Below are positions 55,471-64,000 of a DNA stretch of 64,000 nt, one piece after another; position 1 is the stretch's first letter; each line of letters begins with the position of its first letter. Below the pieces are notes generated by a model, which saw nothing but the letters and a program-made list of their open reading frames with translations, was not told the DNA's origin and searched no databases. This DNA is from Litoditis marina. Taxonomy: Eukaryota > Nematoda > Chromadorea > Rhabditida > Rhabditidae. The stretch lies in assembly GCA_964036275.1 (NCBI GenBank), contig OZ038436.1, forward strand, positions 399,001 through 463,000. The letters are read 5' to 3'. The position numbers and the translations under genes are program-made.

Positions 55471-56371
55471 TCGAGTCTAGTTGGAGATATCTGAATGTTC
55501 ACTCACTAATCAAATTGGGGGAGTCCAGCAACTTAGAGCAAATGATCCAGATAGCAGTCTAGGATTATTATCACTCGGTTGCAATAAAAAAGAAAAAGGT
55601 AAAACGAGAGAGTATGTTAATACGACTGGAATATCACACGTTTGACTCCAAAATGAAAATCGTGAAGGTGATACCATCAATGTGGAAAAAGAGGTAATTA
55701 ACAGAAGTTTGCCAATAGTAAATAAGCATTGTCAGAATATTCATAAATAACTAGTGGAATAATGTTTATTTGATACTAATAAATTTCATGCAATGGTAGT
55801 GCCGTATTATCATAATATCGATAACTATGATCTATGATTCAATAGGTAACACAACGTTGAACATAGCTGGGTTTCTATTCTGATATCATAAAACTTGAGG
55901 TTCGGTAAAACTGTGCTCTGTGAGCTACTCTGTGGAAGTTTTGAGTGAGAAAAATGAAATTCAGTAATATGATCTTTCAATAATACTATTTATTTATTTT
56001 TATAATTCACAAGTTATTTTCACCGTTTGATGAGTGTTTTGTTTTACGTGATTTTGGATTTCACTAACTGTAATAAGCCGTTTCAGATAATTGAATCATC
56101 GGAAGTTCGACATATATATTCGATATATATTGGGTATTGGCCTTTTTTCGATTCGGCACATGATGATGAAGTAACATAAATAAAAGTAAGTAACATTTCA
56201 TACCAGTGCTTCCCTACTATGTACGATTCCTTTATTGAATGGTTATCACATCTTAATGTGCAGTTCGCCCTTTGCTGAGTCTATAGACTTTTCATGGTTA
56301 TTAAATCTTTATCTTACATTAATTAAAAGCACTTAAGACTGTACCAACAATCGACTTGTTTTCAAAGCACT

Positions 56372-56392
56372 GATATTGTGGCACTGAAACAT
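56372..56392 (-). promoter_or_regulatory. Bipartite motif, minus strand, third related locus
   Basis: Reads ATGTTTCAGTGCCACAATAT then CAGTG. Confidence 0.4.
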
Positions 56393-57772
56393 TCATGTAA
56401 GTGTTGTAAGTGTTGTAAGTGTAACATTAATGTAATTGATCTACTCCGACAGGTGTTCAATGTTTTCACCTGATTTTAACGGTATATACTTGCAGCCTGG
56501 AACAAATGATGCAGCCTGCAGTCGAAGATTGTAAAAACTGTATTCCTGAAAACTTGAAGAAAAACTGAATCTTCAGTGATGACAGGTAGGAACTTAGATT
56601 GAGTGTTCAGAAACTGAAAATAAATTCAACAAACAATTTTCACAAGTTTGCACTGAAATGAATAGAAAGTAATTCAAGTAAACATTTCAGTTTGAATGAG
56701 TGTGTCAATAAGATTATGTTGCGAGACATATCAAGTTGTTACTGTTCACTAAATTCGCAAAATGCAATGAACCGAAAATACTTATAAAAAAATCTTCCTT
56801 TTCAGAGAAAATACTATCATTTTATTCGATGTATATTCGACACTCTTGTTTTGAATCGATGAAAGTTGATGAACAGAGACGTAAATAGGTTATTGGAACT
56901 GAAGTTCAGATCGAAGGCACTGTTTTTCTACAATCTGAGTTGAACGAAAAGAAATAAAGTTGAAAAAAGTTAGTGGTATAGAAGAATGCACAAATCCCAG
57001 GCTAAACTTGGAGAAGAATACCTCAGAATTGTGCCTAACTAGATTGATTGACGCTTAACTGGACTGAAAAGTTGGAATGGATTATTTTAACGCAAACACA
57101 TTTTTTCGACCGAAGTTCTAGTTTTAGTTTCAATTGTTTGCGCCCACTCCACAAAGCGAAAAAATGTTTCTGATAAACATACTAGTAAGATTGTGTTCGA
57201 AGGAGTAAATGAACAATTCACTTTAGAAGAGAACAAAGTTTGAAAATGATTTAGATTTTGTTTTGGGTTTCCGATTGAATGACAATCAGAAACTAAAAGA
57301 TTGATCTCAACATTTCAAAAAAAGTTTTCGTTTACAGAATCAAGACTTCCATCAACTTATTTGCCAAGAAGATGCTGGATGTTTCAATGAAAATCAGATT
57401 TTTCTGTGAGCATTGAATAAAATCATAATATTAAAACGACTTCTCCCACAATTTCCACAAGTAACAGAGATGTCGTCTGAACTACCCGGCTGTTTAGCAC
57501 ACTCGGATGTCTCAGTCATTTCACTTAAGCTAGTGGAGATTAGCTGTACGTTACTGCTTTTCCAAAGTCTTTATCATTGAAACATTATGTATTTGTCTAG
57601 TTATAAAGAGCAAAAACTTTGTTCAGATGTTGATTTCCTCATCAAACAGGATTTTCGGCGACCTAACCAGTCTTTATTACTAAGCTTGTTCCAATGAACA
57701 TATGCTAGAATGAATTATCATTATAATTATCAACCGACTTTTAGTAACCTTTTTACAGGTTAGTATAGTCTT

Positions 57773-57998
57773 CATCATTCCTACTGCGACTCCTACAGTA
57801 TACTTTCGCATTTTCAATGGCTGTTTCCCAATATAAACTTCAACGTTGTCATGAAACATTTTCGAACTCTGTTTGAAATAGGCTCTCATATTCCAATTCA
57901 CAAATTTCTAACCTTCTCCATAATACAAACGTTGTTGAGACGGACTTCAAGTTTTGTAATCTTACTGTAGAAGTCTCAGTAGGAATGGAAGAGACTAT
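57773..57998. repeat. MITE family E copy 3
   Basis: CATTCCTACTGCGACTCCTA at the left and TACTGTAGAAGTCTCAGTAG at the right, ending in GAATGGAAGAGACTATA. Confidence 0.7.
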
Positions 57999-58227
57999 AG
58001 AGAAAGCGTTGATGTGTGCGGTTGTTGTGGTCAGAGTTGGTTTTTCTCTCAATTCTGAATAAATAAATAAATAAAAAAGTAGAGAGCATGTTTAGGAGTA
58101 CCACAATGTTGAATTAATACTTACAACACCTCGAAACGGGAGAAAGAGAGGGGAAGAATGAAAGAACAATACTTGAACACAGAGAGGGAGAGGAGAGCGA
58201 ATGAGAGTGAGATGGACGCGCGGTTGA

Positions 58228-58248
58228 ATGTTGCTTGATGTGCTTATA
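58228..58248 (+). promoter_or_regulatory. Bipartite RTGTTKC/TATA-like motif
   Basis: ATGTTGCTTGATGTGCTTAT then ATTTGC; preceded by GTTGA. Confidence 0.45.
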
Positions 58249-58624
58249 TTTGCTGGTGAGGTTATAAATCAATGCATGAAGTTTCAACTCTAATTCCGGT
58301 AATTCAAGGAAAACAACTCAAAACAGCAGAAATACAAAATCGGAGTTATAATTTTGATTCTGAATACTACTTTTTTTGCAAACTAGTCCGTGACTTCTGT
58401 TGCAACAGTTACACTTAAATGTATAACAAAAGCCACTAAATCCTAATCAAAATCGGATTCTCAAAGAACCAGTTTTTTTTTCGTTGCAGTTCCAAATGAG
58501 GTCTATTTCTTACTCACCCTATTACAAAAGCGAGCTAAAGAAAATTTAGTCATTTCCCTATGAAACTGCGTCTTTTCACGTCAAGGTTAGTACATCCGCG
58601 TTTTTGGTGAACAAAACGTAGCTA

Positions 58625-58815
58625 TAGTGAGTGCCAAATTCATAAACTTCTGTCTCTCGTCGGAATTGAACCTGCGAGCAAAAGTTTCGTAGCAGGGCGC
58701 TAACCACTGTGCCATTTGAAAACATGACAGGCAATCTTCAGAATCAAAGACGTGAGTGCGTACACAGCGGAAGTGAGATATACAGTTTCCTCCTCCCTTT
58801 TCGTTGGCAACGACT
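58625..58815 (-). repeat. tRNA-like SINE/MITE family D copy
   Basis: On the minus strand: GCACAGTGGTTAGCGCCCTG, a B-box-like GGTTCAATTCC, and GAGAGACAGAAGTTT. The distal arm is GTGAGATATACAG ... CGTTGGCAACGACTATA. Confidence 0.7.
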
Positions 58816-59696
58816 ATATCGATATACGAAGGGCCCGGGCCTAAAACGTTGGGAAATTTTCAAACTTTGGTCTACCATACTCTACCCTTTCCACTAAAAC
58901 CTTTCGACGAATTTTTCTTCAAAAAGTAAGGTCTCATTATATATAATAGAAATCAGCCAACAACTTTCAATCACACATAGGTGAAACAATACACTCTAGA
59001 CCGTTTCAGTGCTAGTAGACATAACATAGTCAAGCAGTGTTGAGTTTTGGGAGCAGAAGTTTCTGTTCCGAGTGTTGATTCTAACTTAATGTTCTGCTCA
59101 TCGAAGTTTCGGTGATCAATGATCTATAACTCGTCGCTCAACGGAAGGCGGGGTATACTGTATAACTCACTTTGTGCTGTGCATTGAACACACATTTACG
59201 ATTTGTCAACAACATTGCTATAAGCTTAGTTGGTGTAGTGGTCAGAATCTCCCAAACTTTGGGCCAGGTTTGAGCCTCACATGAGGCGGCTATTTTCTCT
59301 ATTTGGCAGGCACTATATCAAAAGTTTGCATAGTAGGTTCATGTCATATACTCTTATTATGGTGTTTTTCACGAAATTTCCGTTGTTTCAGTATTCTGGG
59401 AGAATTAAACGTTTGCACTACTTCCATTATGAAGAAGTGACAAAACATTGAAGCGCAGAGACGTTGGGTGTATGTATAATGAGCTTGTTGAAACTACACG
59501 TGCAGTGTTTTCAGTTTTCAGGACCGGTTACAATTTTCCTAGAACAGAAGAAAATATTGATTTATCAGTTACATTCTGGTGTTCAAAAATTATATAGGCA
59601 TCAAAAACAAGTACGAATAGAGAGAAATTTTACATTTAGGAACAAAATGCGTAATAAATTGACAATCGACAAAGAATAAGGCCATATTGATTCGTT

Positions 59697-62600
59697 TCAT
59701 CCAGAAGGGTCGGGTTTGATCTGTCTTGCCAAACCATACGGGGTCATTCCCTTCTGACTGGCACACTTGTTCGTTCCGTACTGAAACATTCGAGTGAGAA
59801 AAACGTTGTGTATTTTATGTGTCTGGTTCAATGGCAAATATCATTATTTTAAATAGAAAAGTGTGTCTAAAAACTGTTGTGTTAGATAGAATGTTACTCA
59901 TTGCTAGCATACCAAAATTTAACTTTAGTTTCCACTCTTCATGTAGTTTGAACTAACTTGTTGGGATTCGTTTTCTGCTCTACAGGTCAGGGTTACCTCT
60001 TCATTTCAGCTACTACCAAAGGTGTTTAGTTCTACCACTTGGATGTTTCGTCCTTTGTCATATAAACACTCCAGCACTTCATTGATCACGAGAATCATAC
60101 TGTTAGTCCATTCCACAGTCACGTGAAACATTTTAAACACAGAACAACACAGAAACGTGCAATGACAAAGTGCACGATTTCTCATTAGATCGCTGAATTT
60201 ACGTGACTATTTAATTTACTTCTAGTATATATGAGTATATTACCTGTAACGGGATGACCATTTCCCCTCTTCGCATGACAGCTTCTGGGAATTTTCGAGG
60301 CGTCGAATGGGCCAATCTTACCACCCACGAAGGAAACTCAACCGGCGCGCCTCGGGCCTGAGCCTGAAACACGTTTTATATGTGCTGTGAAACATTTATG
60401 CGATTTTGTTGGTACAACATGCTGAACCAAACAAGATCCTTCTTGGCGGCATACTTTCTTCAATAAATCTGTAGTCAGAAGAACAGAAAATCCCGTTCGA
60501 AAGACTGTTGCAGTCTTTCTATTTTCCCTTTACCTTTAACATTCAAGTGATTTGAAAAATCAGAAAATACCAAATATAGATATCACAATCTAGAGAAGCA
60601 ATACTATATTTGATTTTCAATTCAAAGTGAGCGAGAAGATTTGCCAAGTAAAACAAAAGTTGTCACAGCGGCCTTTCAATTAAATTTCAGCAAAAGCAGA
60701 TAAAGCAAAAACAAAACTAAAAACAAAACAAAACAAAAAAACGAAAACTAACCACGGCGGCTAACGAGCGAAGACATTCGATGACCTTGTAACACTGTTT
60801 ATTCTCATACAAATCCACGGTTTGGAAACAGCTGATCTCGGCGACGCCGTACGTTTTACAAGCCTCCAGAAAGTTGCTGATGTTCTCCATCTGGAAGGAA
60901 GTGGATGTTTAGCGCACTCAGATGTTTCTATCGTAATACTCAAGCTGATAAAGTTCAGTTGGGTGTTGTGACTTTGTGTGTCACTAGTATAATAATTATT
61001 TTGTGGTGTCACGTGCACTTATAACGTATGAATTATGAACTTCTCCATCTGGTAAGTATGTTAGTCATGTACATAATCACGTGAAACACGCTGGACATTG
61101 TTTACTGTGTTTAACCTATGCGAATGAACTTTTTATTATTATTATTATTGTTTAGTTTCTATAAAGTTATAACTACACAAAAAACTGCGACCTGAATTCC
61201 GAAGTTTCTAAAATGAAACTGAATTGAAAATACATTTCATGTACTGTTAGTCAATTGCACAGTCACGTAAAACATGTGAAACACAGCAGAACTCAGAAAC
61301 GTGCAATGACAAAGTGCACGATGCCTTATTAGAATGCTAACTTTACGTGACTATTCAATTGACTTCTAGTATATAGGAATATAGAGAGTGCCAAGTTTAT
61401 CAATTTTTGTCTCTTGCCGGAAACGAACCTGCCAGTAGAATATTCTTAGTTGTGTACTAGCCGCTGTGCTACGAGATTACTTTATAGACAAGCTCAACAA
61501 TCAAAGAAATGTGTCAATATACAGCGTAAGTTGAGTTATACATTGTCCTCCCGCCTTTCTGGTGGCGACGACTATAGTGGGTGTTTAGCGCACTTAGATG
61601 TTGCGGTCGTATTACATAGGCTTATGGAGTTTAGACCTGGTATCTGCATTCATCAGTGGCTTCATAAAACTACAAAAGTCTCTATCTTTCTCTCTACCCT
61701 TATTCTACATCATTCTCTATTTTTCTTTAATTTGTTTAAACTAAACTATTTCACTTGAATGTACTCGGGACACCTTTTCCTTCATGTTCAACACAACGAC
61801 AAACTTGAATAATAGCAAAACGAATATTGAAATATATTGACAAAGTATGTTGCTCACGTTCCCTACGACTTCAATTTACCAGTATAATAACTATTTTGTG
61901 GTCTCCCGTGCACTTATACCGAATGAAATAAACTTAGTGTTTTACCGCGATAATGTTTCGATGATCAACATGCTCTTATTTGATATTTAACGAAAATTTC
62001 TAAATCAATTTTGGAATGTTCTCTAAAAAGAAGTTTTCTTTGGAACGAAGTCATTCGCACGTTTGAAATTATACGGATTACTGTAGTGGTCCGTGTAAAA
62101 ATGACGGGAACTATATTTGAGACCCACCATGTGAAAAGGCATTTTCGGTCGAGCATTGAAAGGCACGCGGGTCCCTTCTCCGAGAAGACGAATTATCACC
62201 CTATAATTATTATGATTACCCTACTAACAAAGTCACTCGATAATATCAAGGTGAGAGGCTGAAACATTCGAGTCTTCAACTTTTAGAGTACGTACGCTGC
62301 ATCATCCCTTTTTCTTATCGCGTTTCTCATTTTTGCGATATTTGTATCCCGGCGGTATGTAACACTACTAATAGTGCAATTAAAGTAAAAGCTCGAACAC
62401 AGAGAACAAGAATACAATATTGATAAGGCACAGATATCGAGCTGACAATCGGCAGGTAGGACGTTGAAAATCGGGATATTCCTGCATACCGCTTCTGAAT
62501 ACCTACTTGCACAGGTGTACGCCGCCTTCAGCAGATTAGCTGCATTATGTGTAACTCGCCTTTCCCGCTACCTTGTGAGTCATTATAGAATGTAGACGGA

Positions 62601-62810
62601 GAGAAATAGTGTAAGTTTGATGAGACGCAGGTTGAACCATGATATTCTGTATAGAACGTACTTGCACAGGTGTACTCCGTCCTTGAGTAGATCGGCCACT
62701 TGTTGTGCCGACTGACAGGAGGTGGGGTCAGAGGTGAATGGCAGCTGGGAGACCTGTTCAACCCACAGCAACACCTCGATTGCCTCCTCCAGGTTGAAAC
62801 GGGCATTGTT
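59697..62810 (-). CDS. Calponin/transgelin-type actin-binding protein, partial model
   Basis: Four minus-strand exons are clear: 62662-62810, 60753-60890, 60244-60363 and 59697-59780. The first encodes the start of a calponin-homology (CH) domain, ending LLKDGVHLC plus a split K codon. The second encodes MENISNFLEACKTYGVAEIS then CFQTVDLYENKQCYKVIECL, the CH domain's C-terminal half. The third ends RRGEMVIPLQ and the fourth starts YGTNKCASQKGMTPYG, together one calponin-like (CLIK) repeat, and closes with a stop. Calponins and transgelins bind F-actin in muscle and cytoskeleton (family knowledge). Exons 2-4 join in phase 0. Exon 1 ends with two bases of a codon, so about 20 residues of the CH domain must come from an unrecognised exon in 60891-62661. 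The start codon lies upstream, perhaps outside the window. The 62810 acceptor is TTTGCAG. Confidence 0.8.
60098..60230. repeat. MITE family A copy
   Basis: ACTGTTAGTCCATTCCACAG at the left, GTGCAATGACAAAGTGCACG inside, TTTACGTGACTATTTAATTTACTTC at the right. It lies in the calponin intron and ends about 14 bp from exon 60244-60363. Confidence 0.75.
61244..61375. repeat. MITE family A copy
   Basis: ACTGTTAGTCAATTGCACAG at the left, GTGCAATGACAAAGTGCACG inside, and ACGTGACTATTCAATTGACT at the right. This is the best preserved copy and shows the terminal inverted repeats clearly. Confidence 0.8.
61378..61582 (-). repeat. tRNA-like SINE/MITE family D copy
   Basis: ATATAGAGAGTGCCAAGTTTA at the left and a GGTGGCGACGACTATAG end at the right. 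The tRNA-like part is decayed (GGTTCGTTTCC). It directly follows a family A element. Confidence 0.6.
61598..61618 (+). promoter_or_regulatory. Bipartite RTGTTKC/TATA-like motif
   Basis: ATGTTGCGGTCGTATTACAT then AGGC. Confidence 0.4.
62501..62550 (-). pseudogene. Degenerate duplicate of a calponin exon end
   Basis: TACTTGCACAGGTGTACGCC with following CTTCAGCAGATTAGC resembles the exon end and donor at 62656-62705 (TACTTGCACAGGTGTACTCC, CTTGAGTAGATCGGC). Read on the minus strand it would give NLLKAAYTCA where the real exon has DLLKDGVHLC. The copy is embedded in damaged family C sequence. Confidence 0.5.
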
Positions 62811-64000
62811 CTGCAAAGATCGATTATTTTCCTGAAACTTTGAACTTGCTCACGTGACTTTTCTGCGTTCGGAGATTTGATACTTTTCTTGGTTATGATT
62901 CGATTCGTGTTGTATTTTACGTACTTTTTGAGAGAGAAAAATTATTTGTATAATGTACATTTTTCTTATATCGATTATTTATACGGAAATGAGCATATAT
63001 TGATTAAATCCACAAGTTGCTTTACAGGCATTGCTCAAGATTCAAACAAATATCGATGGATGAAAACAAAAGTATTATAAAGTCGGAAAGATGAATAGCC
63101 CCTCTGTTTTTATTGCATGTAGTTGGAGACCAATAATCTCAACTGTTTTCAGAGTATAACGGAACTATAGCGGGTGCCAAATATATAAATTTCTGTCTCT
63201 CGCCGGAATCGAGCCGGCGAGCAAAATATTGGTAGCAGGGCTCTCACCACTGCGCTATTATTGCACACAACTCTGAAAAACCGCTGCAACTTAAAATACC
63301 GGACTGGCCAATTGTGCAACTTAAAATACCGGGGTCAGCCAGATGTCGCCTGTACTGTTTGAAATTCATAAGGAGATGCAGGCTAATTCGACACCAGTAT
63401 TTAAGCCTGCATCTTCTCCGGTATTTTAAGCTGCCAGCGTTTTCACAGAACGGGCAAGCTTCGGAATCGAATACATGTGTGCGTGCAACAGCGGAAAGTG
63501 AGATCTACAGTACCCTCCTGCCTTTCCGTCGGCGGTACTATACAAAACGAGATGAACGACTAAATGTCAAGAAATACCAGTCCAGAAAGATCAGTTAGTA
63601 GATCAGTCTGTAGTTTGATCTCCGTAAACGCTAGATTTTCTGATTTCCGTATGAAATGCGACTGGTTCGAACTACAAACACAGCGAGATAGAGCAACAAA
63701 CACCATAAAGGCTTTATTTGATGAAACAAACCTTTAAACTAGATAGGGAAAGGCTTCACAACACAAAAACTGACCAACTTTCCGCAAAAGTTAAACATTT
63801 TCACATTTTTATCTTGCGCAAGTGATTTTCTGTTGGGTAGAACCAATTTTCTATTCATAACTCTGAGAGGGGCTAATCCTACTTGAAGATGGGCTATTGT
63901 TTTCAGGATTTCCCTGGATTGACCTTGGACGGCCCTTTCCGCACTTCAATGCAACACGCGCGGCATAAATAAGACATAGGTGACCGATATCGCCATGAGT
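62811..64000. other. Right-end spacer
   Basis: No supported exon. A family D element lies at about 63168-63545. The final 100 bp hold a TTTTCAG followed by two open frames to a stop on the plus strand, too short to call. The upstream exons of the calponin gene may lie here or beyond. Confidence 0.4.
63168..63545 (-). repeat. tRNA-like SINE/MITE family D copy with an insertion
   Basis: The minus strand contains the tRNA-like module (AGCGCAGTGGTGAGAGCCCTG) and B-box-like GGCTCGATTCC near 63210-63255. The distal arm GAAAGTGAGATCTACAGTACC lies about 200 bp away. The gap holds an inverted repeat (AACTTAAAATACCGG ... CCGGTATTTTAAG, and GGAGATGCAGGCTAA ... TTAAGCCTGCATCTTCTCC). Confidence 0.65.

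Larger units (their letters stand above)
53995..55735. repeat. Diverged tandem duplication, unit about 850-900 bp
   Basis: The segment 53995-54870 recurs at about 54900-55735. Shared blocks include TTTGAATAATTGATAATGTC, AAAGCGAGCAATTCATCTTT, TATGTGGCACTGAAACATTC, GAGAGAGTATGTTAATACGA and TTTGACTCCAAAATGAAAAT. A short third relative (GTGGCACTGAAACATTCATG) is near 56381. No intact frame is conserved between copies. Confidence 0.85.
51719..59696. other. Gene-poor spacer right of the palindrome
   Basis: No gene was recognised in about 8 kb. It holds MITEs of families E (52686-52900, 57773-57998) and D (58625-58815), a tandem duplication (53995-55735), a poly-C tract (54909-54920), GA-rich DNA (58130-58215) and bipartite promoter-like motifs on both strands. 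Confidence 0.5.

Noticed and set aside
59776..59796. Bipartite promoter-like motif on the minus strand at the calponin last exon
   Set aside because: The AATGTTTCAG here is the splice acceptor of the exon ending at 59780 and lacks the AT box at the right spacing.
63911..63980. Possible last exon of a plus-strand gene at the window edge (GATTTCCCTGG to TAA)
   Set aside because: Two frames are open after the TTTTCAG, it is under 25 codons, and no partner exon is visible.

Overview
This window reads as nuclear DNA of a rhabditid nematode, probably Caenorhabditis or a close relative (inference). It is AT-rich. Its genes are split into short exons with TTTCAG or TTCCAG acceptors, it carries a nematode-type serpentine receptor, and its introns and spacers are packed with short inverted-repeat elements. 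All gene models were assembled by eye from splice sites, reading phase and family resemblance; the four long models (the four-TM protein, the atlastin, the receptor and the exons of the calponin) keep phase across the junctions that could be joined.

Left part (1-15 kb), minus strand: the 5' end of a nuclear factor I gene (nfi-1; exons 54-134, 636-710, 1370-1498), a complete four-transmembrane protein gene (2610-8227) and a B-box zinc-finger/coiled-coil gene (about 9.3-14.9 kb; both ends unresolved). Middle (18.9-27.0 kb), plus strand: a 14-exon atlastin-family GTPase with a complete G domain but an unusually short C-terminus. At 32.5-36.7 kb, plus strand: a six-exon seven-transmembrane receptor. 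At 59.7-62.8 kb, minus strand: a calponin/transgelin-type gene whose middle CH segment and 5' end were not found.

The outstanding object lies at 39792-51712. It is an 11.9-kb, nearly perfect palindrome of two 5.86-kb arms around a 192-bp unique loop. It begins 5'-AGTAGTAG, ends in the complement, and is flanked by a 6-bp direct repeat, CATAAC. These are the terminal hallmarks of Polinton/Maverick DNA transposons, but no polymerase, integrase, protease, ATPase or capsid gene is visible. Each arm carries a compact cassette of two small genes with TATA boxes and AATAAA signals, an array of about 24 roughly 100-bp hairpin-forming repeats, and a non-coding end. The loop borders are 17-bp palindromes. 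I interpret it as a defective, snap-back (panhandle) Polinton derivative that transposed with two copies of one end.

A second signal is a fixed-spacing bipartite motif, RTGTTKC followed about 11 bp later by a TATA-like box. It occurs many times on both strands, mostly between 27 and 62 kb, and resembles nematode SNAPc/21U-RNA (piRNA) promoters. The remaining DNA is mostly MITE-like repeats, including a family with a tRNA-like A/B-box module and a palindromic family present at least seven times.
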